NCBI GenBank assembly: GCA_031310005.1
Contig: CM062385.1
Span: forward strand, 3,410,001 to 3,474,000
Source of the DNA: Dactylellina haptotyla
Taxonomy: Eukaryota; Ascomycota; Orbiliomycetes; Orbiliales; Orbiliaceae
DNA length: 64,000 nucleotides
Reading direction: 5' to 3'
Part shown: one piece after another, positions 46,839 to 58,827 of the stretch
Layout of the letters: every line of letters begins with the position of its first letter
Numbering within the stretch: position 1 is the stretch's first letter
Translations under genes and position numbers: made by a program
The notes under the pieces: generated by a model
The model's input: only the letters and a program-made list of their open reading frames with translations
Database searches by the model: none
Told to the model about the DNA's origin: nothing

Positions 46839-49048
46839 CTTGAGAATAGAATACTAAACCAGCAGCAGGCTCATAATATAGATATTTGACAGCAAAAGAC
46901 TTGAGGTTTGCAAAGGCTCTTGTTATCAATATTTTACAACATTAGCCAAGTATTTATAGGGCCTTCAACAGAATAAGGGCCGAAGTCCTCCCCCCAAAAG
47001 GCCTCAACCCCGCACCGTCGAGCGGCTGAAGATTGGTAAAGTTTTTAGGAAGGCTGTGTGAAATCAATACGGCTACAGAAAATGTGGCGTTCCCAAATGG
47101 GATGTAATTGGTCTCTGTTGTCTATCCCTTCTGTTCCCACGCCTTGCAGCCTCGCTGCGTAAAATTTTATGCTCCACAAAAACTCCATTTTGATTAAAGT
47201 GCGAAACGAGAATTATAGGTGCACATTGAAACTCGCAATATAGAAACCCTCTGACCTATATGAAGACTTTGTAATCAAAACTTATACTAAGTAATTTATC
47301 CCATAACCTAGCGCCCGTTTCTGTCATTGAGATAAAGCTATAAATTGGACTTGGTAAAGAATTATTAAGCATAAAGGCTCAGACAAACAAAGTTCTTATA
47401 CATACTAGAATGATATTACCAAAAACAAGACTTCTTGTAAATGGATTTGGTTAGCGAATATGGTCTAGGCGGTGCTTGACGACGTCGACCTAAAGTTAAT
47501 AGCAACACAATCGAAAGTGGGCCTTAAAATCGACGGACGAGACTTGAAGCATTATAAGCATTTTCTCCAGAAGGGCTCTATTTATCGGCCACTCAACTAT
47601 TTGTACACAATCGGGTCTCAAAAGCTTTTGCGATACAATGTAGGAGTTGTCTTAAAGTCACTCTATCTTTGCTGATGACTAACCCTACTGAGTCCGTGCA
47701 TTCTACGCCCGGCCGTGCAACCATAGTTTCTGCTAGACATGTATTCGGTACTACATGTACGGCGCGGACGCAGTGCATTGTCCGATATGTGGTACTAAGG
47801 CGAGCCAAGTTCTTGGTATATCCGCTCCTATGTATTTACCCGGTGAAGATGCCCTGGATTTATCGTATAGCACGGCGATTAGTTTCGATGCCTATAGTGG
47901 TCCTTACGCTTCCGGGGTATCCAGGAGCTAGATGCGAATTTAGAGCCCAAGACCTCCTAAATTGCCTCAATAGCGTGTGAAACTTACGTTTGTGCGGGCA
48001 TACGATGGATATTATCAAGAATCCAGTCGTGTAGAGCTCTAGAGTGACAAATCTGAGCATAGGTTAGACCCACATACTGATGGCAAGCCGGCGCCCAGTG
48101 ATTATATCTGAGAGCGTTTATCCGAGTTTTGACAGCGGAGACACACCCACACGCGTTCATATGCAGATTGCGATCAATTGGTTGGTATTAATTATTTAAA
48201 TTTGGCAAATTGAATGTAAACCCCTACTGTTCGCGTACTCAAACGGAGCCCTTCAAATCTTATGCTGGCTAGTGCATGGCTCCACGTTCTCGGGTAATAA
48301 TAACGGTATATATTGGCAGTAAATTTTGACGTTTTGCCTTCGGCTTGAAAATTCAACCGAGTGTAGCTTGCAAGCTAAAACCTTGGAAAATTCTAGCGCT
48401 GGCAGGCACAGGGCACATTGGAAGATATTGCGGAAACAACACCAAATTAAGTTGGGCTTGCAGCCTGTCAGATGGGGTTCAGCCTAGTGAAATCGGCAAG
48501 AGGCGAAAGCCTAAAATCTCTAAGGAAATGGTTAGATTGATTTCAGACGTAAGAATGGAATTCTGTTATCTCAACAGCAGCGTTTCAATTAGATGCCCAA
48601 TCTTTATTGTATTGTTAATATATTGGAAAGGTGCATTTTCTCAGTTCATCTTTTTAATACCCTTGGCATTTCAGTTTTTGCATTTTTGGCTTCCTTGTAT
48701 TTTGCAGCGTAACCGGGTAAAAACGTAAAAGCGTGCTGTAACATAGCACGATATATCATAGCTGCAGAGCTATAGTCTATATGGCTTCGCGAGACAAGGT
48801 GTATACCCCCGCTAGCTTTCGAGAAAGATGGAACTTACACCCCACCTCATTCCCCGGGCCGACGGGCCTGCTCTTGGGGTGCTTAGTTTAAATATTATGA
48901 AATTGCTCAATATATATATAACTTGGAATATAAAGGGCCTAAATACCTACCGAAATTCCAGATGAATCAAACTAAAGATCAAAATAACTTCAAAATCATT
49001 TTATTTATCTATCTTGACGTACATAAACTTCAAAACCAATTTTTAAAA
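46839..49048. other. Intergenic, 2.2 kb
   Basis: No supported gene. Plus-strand frames at 47472-47980 and 48345-48728 have no motif. A pair of small hairpins (listed separately) and AT-rich DNA precede the secreted-peptide gene. Confidence 0.55.
48733..48774. other. Two adjacent short inverted repeats
   Basis: A perfect 6-bp stem (cgtgct/agcacg, 7-nt loop) at 48733-48751. It is followed by a second perfect 6-bp stem (atagct/agctat, 4-nt loop) at 48759-48774. They lie about 275 bp upstream of the secreted-peptide gene. Possible regulatory or mobile-element remnant; chance is not excluded. Confidence 0.35.
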
Positions 49049-49588
49049 ATGGTCAACATTCTCTCCGTCGCGGCTGTTATCCTTTCCGCAGCTACAGCAG
49101 TGCAATCTGCAGCTGTGCCTAAAATCTTTGACGACCTCGACAAGCGGTCTCCAAATGACGTAGGCCCACTCGCGTCCGGCTCTTCAGCAGCCATTGTTGG
49201 TCGCCGTCACTTCATCCACGACGGCGTTAAACTCGTACGCACCGCCGATCCCGTCACCGATCCTCACGCTGCGGAGCTACACAAACGTTATTCCAGTAAA
49301 CTCAGTTTCTCTATCTGCAATTCTTGGGGTATAACCATCTGTGGTACTTGCTGGTATCACGAAGTATCCTTCGATACCGCAGTCTGCCTTCCAATAACAC
49401 AAGGAAGCTTTTATGTATTCCGGGAGATGACAAATGCAAGTGCGAGGATTTACAAAGACGTGAGTGACTGTACTGGCTCAGGTTATCCCGTGCCAGGATG
49501 CACGAACAATTATAGCAGCTGCAATACCTTCAGCGGAGCCGGATATAACACCAAGTCGGTATTGGCAGTAGTAGGATGCACACCATAG
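49049..49588 (+). CDS. Small Kex2-processed cysteine-rich secreted protein
   Basis: A single exon of 179 residues. The ATG at 49049 is chosen over an upstream in-frame ATG because it starts a clean signal peptide (1-20, ending AVQSA). The pro-region holds two dibasic KR sites at 32-33 and 79-80. Cleavage at the second leaves a mature chain of 99 residues with eight cysteines at 90, 98, 101, 113, 141, 151, 158 and 177, enough for four disulfides. The chain is rich in Ser, Thr, Tyr and Gly. No catalytic motif is recognised. The architecture is that of fungal effectors or small antagonistic proteins; which of these, if either, cannot be told. Gene-poor AT-rich flanks on both sides fit an effector-like setting (inference). 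Confidence 0.75.
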   Translation: MVNILSVAAVILSAATAVQSAAVPKIFDDLDKRSPNDVGPLASGSSAAIVGRRHFIHDGVKLVRTADPVTDPHAAELHKRYSSKLSFSICNSWGITICGTCWYHEVSFDTAVCLPITQGSFYVFREMTNASARIYKDVSDCTGSGYPVPGCTNNYSSCNTFSGAGYNTKSVLAVVGCTP

Positions 49589-51351
49589 TGATGGATTAAT
49601 TTACCTTTAAATATTTAGCATTCGAAAAACAACCGGCAACACCAGCATCTGGCAACGAGACTAAGTCGAAAAGTCGTCTACGGGCTGAACTCGTTGCAAC
49701 TTTGGGGCGGATTAAAGGGCAGGTCGGCTTATAAAATGTTTCCCGTTCTGTACAAGTAGTCTAAGCAAATAAAAGATTATATCCCAATTTAGAAATGCTT
49801 ACCTGGAGTCAACCGGGCAAACTTGAGTGAATATGGTCTCATCGCCAGGCTTTATCAAACCAGGCTCGGCGATGATAAAAAAAATACCTTTAATACTCTT
49901 TGGGTTTCAAGCGCTGAAAACGGGACACAGTCTATTCCCTGTTGTTCTTTTTAGAAGATTCTTCGCACCATTTTATCTCGCCCTCTCTTGAAAATATGAT
50001 CTTTAATTTTGAGGGGTTAGCTTTCGGGTTCGGATTGATCAAAATCTCGCTAGCAATTAATCCTAGCAGCTTTTGGTGCTGCAATTGTCTCGCAAGGCCA
50101 GATGCCGTGTGCCGCAAGCGAATTTAAATTTGTTGGGGTAGTCGGCGCATGCGTTGACTTACCGTTCCATCTCATTCTCAGCAGCAGTATCGAGATTGAT
50201 ACCTTTCTCCATTGGGTTCCAAAAGATAGTTCTCATCTCTATTAGCTCTTTAGATCAACCGCTCTAAAAGCCTCTGGGAGTATTGTTGACGATGAATCCC
50301 GCAAAATCAGACCCTCCCATTAATATTTCTACGTTGATTAATGATCTGTTGCAATGCATGAACAAATTCTTCAAGGTTATAGCTCCCTCTTTACCCGTAG
50401 TAATTTTTTACGTGAACGGTATTAATGTTATTCACTATACGGAGGTGTGCGCCAAAAACTTTTGCACTTTTTGGGAAAAGCAAAAATAATCGAAATGGCA
50501 TATTTAGTGCCCCACTAACAAGCATCATTATTACTCCTATCCATTTATTGATATTATAGTTTTTAAACTTATAATCCGGTAGGTTATCCCCTTCTACCTA
50601 TTTGGTTCTATAATGAGAGAAATGGGCAAGTGTCTCGCACGAAAATGCTAACCCACAAATATTGCAAATCTAAGGACGAGAATACTTTATACTGAGAGTG
50701 GAAAACTCGACATCGAGATGCACAATAACATTACAGATTCAAGTCTCCCAAAAATATATTCTCAATATCCCTATTTTAGTATTTTTACTCAATATCTGTC
50801 CAGGTTTGATTGGTTGAGGAACTGGTGGGCTTGTAAAGACATATGGATTGGCGACAGCCTGAAAAACTTGGTTTAAACTCCGACCTAGCCTTTCGTCAAT
50901 GCTATAATTTAACAACAGGTAGCCGAAGCCGCCGGAAATGGCCGCTCCCTCGCCAAAATACTTGCTCTTGTATCTTCCCGCAATCATTCGCCTTGCCTGG
51001 CTTCGTTGATTCAGAATTTTACTGGAGGAACAGCACTCGCCCCCGTGTTGCTGTTGTTGGCCTAGGCTGTGTCAGGGTGCAGAACCGATATTTAGGATAA
51101 CCAATCAAATATTGCAATTCATCTGTAGGTACCTTATTTGGGCAACGTGATAAGAGACTGCAGCTCTGGAATGTGAAAGATACAGACTTGCTGCATCAAA
51201 TATTGTTGCAGCTCGACTCTGAAATACTATCGGTATTTGTATCGTAAAAATCAAGAAAAAGCCAATCGCCAGAAAAGATATTAATTTGCGAAAACATTCG
51301 ACCTCTACAAGGTAAAGTAATTTTTATTCTTTCGTATCCTTATTGCTATAT
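49589..51351. other. Intergenic, 1.76 kb
   Basis: AT-rich and mostly without motifs. One weak minus-strand frame (50739-50987) is listed separately. Other small frames near 49932-50489 look like chance. Confidence 0.5.
50739..50987 (-). CDS. Doubtful small ORF, unknown product
   Basis: An 82-codon frame whose open reading extends upstream to a stop at 51072 without another ATG. The composition is protein-like (GRYKSKYFGEGAA, LLLNYSIDERLG) and a short Gln run precedes it, but I recognise no family and find no convincing splice partner. It may be a remnant exon or chance. Confidence 0.2.
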   Translation of the reverse strand: MIAGRYKSKYFGEGAAISGGFGYLLLNYSIDERLGRSLNQVFQAVANPYVFTSPPVPQPIKPGQILSKNTKIGILRIYFWET

Positions 51352-53352
51352 TTATTTTTTCGGGCCAAACTGAAGGGTGTTCGCCAATTTCTCGCACGTC
51401 TCCCACCCGAGGCTCCTCAACAGCCTTCCTCTACCATTTCGCAGCGTTTCGTCATATTCATTCGCATTGACGATCTTTGTATTTCCATTTGGTCCCCACA
51501 CTACCACGTTTCCCTCGGAGCCGCCCTCGGCTTCGGAGACGAATCCTCTGCCGTATGCGAAGTTTAAGAACCTTTCTGCCATATCCTTGGAAAGCTTCAG
51601 ATCGTCATCTTTGAGTAGGTCACTATGATTTTGTAGTAATAGCGTAATATCAAACAGGTGAGCCGCCAATCCTTCCCACTGGCAATCGAACTTGTTCGTC
51701 TGATGAAAATGGTATCTCGATATGGCGGTCGATGAGCCTTGCTTTCGATCGAGGGCGAAGTGCAATATTGGCAAATACCATCTGAGATCGGTCAGTAACT
51801 CCATGCATTGGATCAGTGACTCTTCTGGAGAATTTGAGGCCGCAATGTGGTATGAATTTATGATAGCCTGCGCTGAAGCGGGTTCCAAAACCGACTCAAT
51901 GCAATTGATAAAGTATGCGGCGTTGTTCTCATGATTCAGGACCCGACTTTTGAAGCAGCTTGCCTACATTAGAACTGAGTCAGAATTATTTGGTCCGAAT
52001 AACCGAGAGGGTGCAGTTTACATCATGAACACAATCTCCGATAACTATTTCGCCACACCACGATGGTGTCGTCTTTTCGGAAATAGTCTCCAATGTTACA
52101 ACGTCGTCAAGGAATCCAGGCTCCAGGCTAGGTCCAACGTGGAGTAGCGGAGGTAAACTCGAAATGATGCTATCCATGTTCTGTGTCGATAACTTTTCAG
52201 CCCTTTCTTCAGCTGTATTTTCTGCTATATTTAGGTGTTTTATGACATCATTGTATAGCATTTTTTGCTGTAGTTCAGTTTTCGATGGCCGCAGGGTCGC
52301 ACTCCCAGACATCACCAATGCTTTGTTAAACATAGCGCTTGAGAGTTGAAGTAATGTGGATAATAACACTGTGTGAATTTAAGATCAGCTCCAAAATGGA
52401 TACTAACCACTGAAATTAGCTAACTTACTCGCTCCCGCGGATTCCCCAAACGCGGTGATATTGTTTGGATCGCCACCGAAGCCAGCAATATGCTTTTGAA
52501 GCCACTGAAATCCGAGAACCTGGTCTTTTATACCAAAATTCCCACTACTTTCTAACTCTTCGCTAGCTAAAAGGCCAGCAACTCCAAGACGATAACTAGG
52601 TACGATTGCTGGTTAGATTCTCCCTGTGAACGGGTTATTCCAGCGAAGTAGAAACATGATTGATTTGAAAGTAGCAAAAACTCACTTGAAAGCTACGCCG
52701 ATAACCGGACTTCCCAGTCGAATGGAAAGTTCAACAAGATTCTGGAGATCTGAATGATGCAAATGCTTAGATATTAGAATCACGTGGGTATGTGAGGATC
52801 ATTTGTGAATATCTACCATACTGCGGCCAGGAGTTGCCGCCGACTACCCAATACCCCCTAGTAATAAAATGGTTTTATTAATTAGCGAAACTCTAAGATG
52901 AGCCCGTAAAGCGGCATCATACCCATGTATCCTATCAACGGCTCCAATTGTCAGTTTTTTAATATCTCCAACGCATGGACCAGCCGGGTACGACTTTAAG
53001 AATAGAAATACCAAACAATTACAGGCAGTTTAGCTCCTGCTTGAACATGCTTCGGGACTGTAATGACAGCATTTAAGCCTTCTTCTTCGCTCATTCTATA
53101 GTCGTCTCTATGGGGTAATTCAACTCCAGCAAGCGCAAAATCGAATTTTATCCCATTCTTCGTCTGAGGGCACAGCGGACCCCATTCCGTAGCATCATAC
53201 ACTGTTCTACTGCATGAAATGGGTCCATCGTTTAACGTTGCTTCCTTAAATCGACCATTAAACCGAGCGTATGGTATATTGCGGTATTGTATTGTTGACG
53301 CGAAGCTGACGCCGCGGAGCGAACCAAGAGCCGGGTGGGAAATTGTAGACAT
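51352..53352 (-). CDS. Type-B carboxylesterase / lipase
   Basis: Exons 53352-53012, 52931-52923, 52857-52817, 52749-52686, 52595-52429, 52368-52004 and 51963-51352 give 532 residues, normal for the cholinesterase-like family. Hallmarks are YRNIPYARF, WGPLCPQ, the oxyanion loop WIHGGYW, NYRLG, and the nucleophile S204 in GESAG. The histidine region lies near AAHLFD in the last exon. The second exon is only 9 nt (GATACATGG) and supplies most of the WIHG codons; without it the oxyanion loop is lost. HGGY has one glycine fewer than the usual HGGGF. No signal peptide is present, so it is probably cytosolic. It starts 625 bp from, and divergent to, homogentisate dioxygenase. The 52003/51964 intron has a weak donor (GTTATT). 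Confidence 0.82.
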
Positions 53353-53977
53353 GACGCTGTATATTCTATATGTCGCGTCGCCGGGGTATGTTTAAATTGT
53401 GATTTTCGAAAATTTACGTCAAACTTGAAGTCGCGCCCCCAAAACCAAGATGCGAAAATTTTGAACCAAGTCAATACCTATTGTCCATTACAGTGTATCA
53501 TAGGATCAGCTGATCCACCTGGAGAAAGTCCGAAGTTTACCCCCAACGAGGTCGCACAACACGCTACCCCGCAAAATGCAACAAAGTGGGTATTTACCGT
53601 CTTCCGACAGGGCTAACCGAAACTCGACCCCAACCCGGTCTCACATTGGAAGCTAAGATTGTTCTTCTCGGATCGGTAGATTCACATGGGTAACTCATCA
53701 CTCAGTATGCATCAATGCCTATAATAACAATTAACATAATATTTATGTTCCTCCTTGCATTATTAATTTATTCCTCAGCAAAAGCGGGGCGTTTACTAGC
53801 CCTTCCAATTTCTCCTGTTCTCGTGTGGCGTGATACTTGTCAAGGCATGTTATAAGTTCTTGAAGAATTCGAAAATTTGGGCTGCTAGTTTCTATCTTTC
53901 CTTTCGAAATATCACCGATCACATTCAACGAAAAAGCATTCCTGTCTGTAGATACCAAAGTAAAACTCAACGCAAAG
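53353..53977. promoter_or_regulatory. Bidirectional promoter region, esterase / homogentisate dioxygenase
   Basis: A 625-bp gap between two divergent ATGs. It contains a minus-strand 75-codon frame (53743-53970) that I judge noncoding. Shared regulation is plausible by position only. Confidence 0.4.
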
Positions 53978-55691
53978 ATGGGGAAAGATAAACCAGATTA
54001 TCAGAATATTTTCCACTGGGCGGAAACCCAGCAAAATGGCGAAATTCCATCATTCAAACTCAGGAAGAATGATCCATACAAAGTATGTTCACGTCCGTTT
54101 CAAGTCTATCTATCGCGCAATAATGTTAACAGATCTGAGCAATACTAGTACCAAGCTGGTTTTAACAACCATTTCGAATCCGAAGCAATCCCGGGAACAA
54201 TACCCCACGGGCAAAATTCCCCGCGGACGGTGCGGTGGGGTCTCTATGCCGAACAGATGACTGCCAGCGCTTTCGTGGCCCCTCGGCATATGAATAAACG
54301 TTCGTGGTTGTACAGAGTCAAGCCAGCGGTTGCGCACAATGGATTCGTACGTTAACCCCAAGTAAAGAAGAAATACGTTTTTGTTAACTCTGTCAGTGCA
54401 GGCCGACCTCCCGGATAACCCGGATACAGAATCTTGCTTCCTTCCGATAAACCCCAAAGTCCACTTGTCCGCAACACAGCTTGCATGGTTGCCTCTTGAA
54501 ATACCCAAGGATGGTAAGGTGGACTTTGTCGACGGTCTCAAATCAATCGCTGGTAGCGGGGACCCGACTCTGAGGGAAGGGATTGCCATCCATATGTACA
54601 TGGCTAATTCTTCCATGCCAAACCGAGCGTTCGTAAACTCTGATGGCGACTTCTTGATCTGTCCCCAACAGGGATCTCTGGACATCACGACTGAATTCGG
54701 AAAGTTGTTTGTGCAACCTGGCGAGATTTGCGTCATACAGAGGGGTCAAAAATTTTCCGTTGACCTCCCTGACGGGCCGTCGAGAGGGTACATTCAAGAG
54801 ATTTGGGGGGCCAACTACGAGCTACCGGAGCTTGGACCACTTGGCGCAAATGGACTAGCAAACGGAAGGGATTTCTTGCATCCAGTGGCACACTTCGAAA
54901 TCAAGGAGGAACCTTGGAGGGTGGTTTACAAGCTTGGAGGCAAGCTTTTTGAGTGCGAGCAGGACCACAACCCCTATGATGTTGTGGCGTGGCATGGAAA
55001 CTATGTTGTAAGTTTTAGGGGATTAATTTTGCAAGTCCTTTTGAAAACTTGGGTGCTAACCTAACCGATATTGCCTAGCCGTATAAATACGATTTGACAA
55101 AGTTTGTCAATGTTGGAAGCATTTCTGTTGATCATATTGATCCATCGATATTTTGCGTTCTGACAGCGAAGTCCCGCGACCCTGCCGCACCTCTCGCCGA
55201 TTTTCTAATTTTCTCACCGCGTTGGGATGTAGCCTCTCATACATACAGACCACCATATTTCCATCGAAATGTTGCGTCTGAGTTTATGGGATTGTTATAT
55301 GGACAGTATGGTGGCAGATCCGATGCGTTCCAGCCTGGAGGTTGCTCCTTTGAATGCGGCATGGTAGGTTTAGATCAAAGGCTTCTATATTTGACGTTAT
55401 GATGTTGATGACATGTGTTAGGTGCCCCACGGGGTTGCATATGAAGAATACCATGCCGCATCTTCTGAAGCACCACCAGAGATGCAAATTTCGCCCGGTT
55501 CCATTGCGTTCATGTTTGAGTCGTCAAGAGCATTTACCATCACAGATTTTGCTTGGAAATCCGACAAACTACACAAACACGATCCAACCATGTGGAAATT
55601 CGAGGACAATATGAGTAAGCACAAGGTGGAGATTGACGCCATCCTTAAAGCAAAGCGAGAGGGCATGGTAAATGGTGCGAACGGTCATTGA
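53978..55691 (+). CDS. hmgA: Homogentisate 1,2-dioxygenase
   Basis: Fe(II) enzyme that opens the ring of homogentisate to maleylacetoacetate in tyrosine/phenylalanine breakdown. Exons 53978-54082, 54149-54346, 54402-55007, 55079-55363 and 55422-55691 give 487 residues. The iron ligands H365 and E371 (PYFHRNVASEF) and H401 (VPHGVAYEEY) are in place. All three are shifted by exactly 30 from human H335, E341 and H371, strong support for the gene model. Other blocks are QNSPRTVRWGLYAEQ, GANGLANGRDF and FAWKSDK. The usual fungal partners (fumarylacetoacetase, maleylacetoacetate isomerase, 4-HPP dioxygenase) are not within this window, so the gene stands apart from the standard cluster or is an extra copy. 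Confidence 0.93.
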
Positions 55692-56464
55692 AATTATTAT
55701 TTTTTGAGTTTAGCGGTCTTGTATGGCTTCCGACTAGTTGATTAGCAGAACTCAGAGTCGAGTCTTCTAGTGTTATGATCATTCCGGGTCCCCCTATTAT
55801 ATATAGTCATGAATTTTACCCATATTTGAAATAGTTTTTCTCTCACCTTAAAGCTCGTAACGTCGTCTCTCGATTTTTAAACAGCAGCGAATTGAGTATA
55901 ACATACATATGCATATGGGGCGTGTCAAGTGAGACTCGGCTCCTGGGTTCCTTTTGATGTTGATGCCTCGCGTCATCGGCGGGCGGTGTGGCTCGCGTGG
56001 ACCTGTTCCTTTCCACGCGTTTTCGGTTAGCCCTCGAACAGGCACTTCGGCAGCCACTCGCCTTCGCCTCCGTTTCCCAGATCAATAGGCAGGCTGGAGA
56101 CCACCCGGTTTAGCGTGGATACAACTGGACAATCATTCCGTGTATGGCTTCCTAGTGCCGGAGACAAATGGGTTTTCTTCGATCAGTCGATCCAGCTGGT
56201 ACGTGCTGCGATCAGCTTTGCGCACCCGATGCCGGGTTCCCATGTGCTCGACGGCCTCCGTTGGGATTTGGATCGAGAAGGTGCAAATGCCAACGGAGGC
56301 AGTTGCACACGCAGCATTTCGTGACATTTCTGGATATCTCGCCGCTGGCTCACTTATATTAGAGTGCCGGCGCCATGCTCTGGTTCTGCTGGCTTCTGGT
56401 TGAGCTAACCTACCCGCCGCCGCAGCGACTATGACTCGAGAAGTCTGGCTGTCTCCCCATACAG
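55692..56464. other. Intergenic, 773 bp
   Basis: 3' flank of homogentisate dioxygenase and promoter of the next gene. Overlapping short frames lie at 55843-56403 on both strands, without motifs. No gene is seen. Confidence 0.55.
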
Positions 56465-58617
56465 ATGTCGACTGACGAGATCAGTCCCGTTCGGGCGTCA
56501 AGGGCCCCCTCACGGTTCAGTTTTTTGCGACCGAGGATATCACGCGCTGGGAACCCCTCCTCCACCGAGTTGCCGTTTCTTTCGAGTTCAAAGTCGGATT
56601 CGCCAGTTTACCAAGATATATCTCGCAGCGACCAACGCGCCGGTTCTCAAAGCCCCGATGGTGGACAGCTTGCAAGCTCAAAAACTTCAATCTTCAAATC
56701 GGAACACCATCGTGTCAAGCATTCACTTATCCGTGGCAGCAAGGCAAAGAGAGTCGGAGAAATCTCATTTCATTTCTTCATCTCCCTTATCGCCTTAATA
56801 TTCCTAGTGATACCTATCCTCGCCTATAAAATCGATGGGAACACCGTTGATGAGTCGGACGACGGAGGATATGGAGGGCGTATCCTCAAGCTCATCCAAT
56901 ACGTACGTTACACTGGTAGAGGAAAGGTGGGAATATTATTCAAGAGCTAATCCCGGACGCATAGGGACCCACAATCTTCCCCATAATATTCGCTGCTATC
57001 ACTGGGCATTTCCTTAGATCCATTGCCCTTAAACTGGCTGAACGAGGAACGACACTCGAAACGCTTGAGCAACTTATCCGGAGTAACACCGTCGCCAGCT
57101 CTGTCACCACACCTTACCTACTAACCTCGTATAATGTGCTTTCCGTCGCACTTTTGTTCTTGTGGGCAGTCTCACCTCTAGGTGGACAAGCCTCTCTCAG
57201 AATCTTACGAACTACATTCGTCGAAATCCAGAGTGATATCAGCTCTAATTATCTTGACCCCTTCAATCAAGTCACTTTGGTAGGACTCGGAAGCGACGTG
57301 GGACTCCCACTTTCTGAATCAACTAGCATATATGTTTCCAGTTTGCTTGGCTCTGCAGGTACCAAAGCTAAGACCGTCGATTCGTGGGGAAATGTAAAAA
57401 TCCCGTTGATTGAATCTCTCGAAGGGAATAAAACCGTAGTTAGCGACCCTGAGAGGTGGTATACTCTTCCCCAGCAAAATATAACTTATTCGTCTCTCTT
57501 GGGTAACCCGGTGACCAATCTAACAACAAACTCGACCGCAATAATACAATCCGGGTATGCTACGATCAACTGCTCCCGCTTAGACTTAGTCGATACAAAT
57601 TCATGTGATAATGGAACTTCGAAAATCTGTTTTAATACTACCAACCCGAGGAGCCAGGACTGGATATTCCCCGCAAGTCCTCCTCCAGACGAAAACGAAG
57701 CTCCAGATCTAGCGTATTTGGTGTTCGGGCTTAACAAGACCCAAACGCAGCTCGATATCGCCAATTATGACGGAACATCTCCAATGAACGTCGTGATACA
57801 GTCTCGAGGACAGAAAGGAACCTCCGTTGGCCAATGTGTTCTCTCACAAACATTCGTGGAGGCTCAGGTCGACTGTGTTAAATCGATTTGCCGAATAGGA
57901 AAAATGCGCCGACTAGATGTCGGTCCCAAACGGCCACCGTCATTCGTCAACGCACCGGGCAGTTCTACGTATAACTTTTTTCGATTCTTTGCAGAACTAA
58001 TGCCACCTGGTCATGCAGGATATAGTAGTCCTAGCCAACTATATATCCTCCATCCTAGCAACCCCTTCGCAATGCAAAACACGTTTACGGATCTCGCGAC
58101 GGTCGGAAAAGAAGAATTTGGAATACGCCTAACACAATTGTTCAATACCTTCCTATCTTCTAGCTATGGTGGAGGCTTTTATCTAGGGTCGATCCCAATC
58201 GCTAAAAATAGCACAATGTGGTTCGGAAATGACACTGTGAACTTCAAGACGGTTGTTGGGACAAAAACGGAGATAAGGCATATATATATGGCCCAGAGGA
58301 CCTGGGCTGCGATTACAATACTCGCAAGCCTATTGTTGTTATGTATGGGCATTGCTTCCGCTATAGTTGGGTTCTTTACTCTCGCACCCGATATTTTGAC
58401 TAGTTTATCCGCACTAGCAAACGAGAGCCCCTGGTTCGATACCTACAAGGAAGGGACAACTCTAGACGGGGACGCCAAAGCGGCTGCGCTTAAGAAGAGA
58501 GTCGTTAAATTGGGTGACGTGAAGAGATTTGAAGACGTCGGGTATATTGCATTAGGGACCATTGATACGGGTGTTGGAAATGTGGAGGATTTGAGCACCG
58601 ATCGAGCTTATCGATGA
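56465..58617 (+). CDS. Fungal multi-pass membrane protein of unknown function
   Basis: Exons 56465-56902 and 56965-58617 give 696 residues. The first 100 residues are a polar, Ser/Arg-rich cytoplasmic tail. Hydrophobic helices follow at about 103-123, 146-165, and near 205-225. A large extracellular region (about 230-590) has many N-glycosylation sites and several cysteines. The final helix (about 618-642) leads into a short acidic/basic tail. Proteins with this layout are common and uncharacterised in filamentous ascomycetes. No transporter or enzyme motif is visible. The following gene converges on it with a 210-bp gap. Confidence 0.75.
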
Positions 58618-58827
58618 GCGCAATCCAATATATCGATAACTATTCTTAAAATTAGGCCGCTATGGAGTTCAGCATTTAGACCTCAAAACTTTTATAGATT
58701 TTTCTAGTTAATCCACATTTATGGACAAATCATCAGCATGATATCAGCCATACTATCAATTACAGATAGATTACACATGGTGATTTTGTGAGACAATGTT
58801 TTGTAAACCTACTATTCGGAACATGCA

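Noticed and set aside
48345-48728. 127-codon plus-strand frame
   Set aside because: Composition is unlike the neighbouring genes and there is no motif or splice continuation.
53743-53970. 75-codon minus-strand frame ahead of homogentisate dioxygenase
   Set aside because: It has no recognisable motif and begins 8 bases from the start of the opposing gene, where a promoter is expected.
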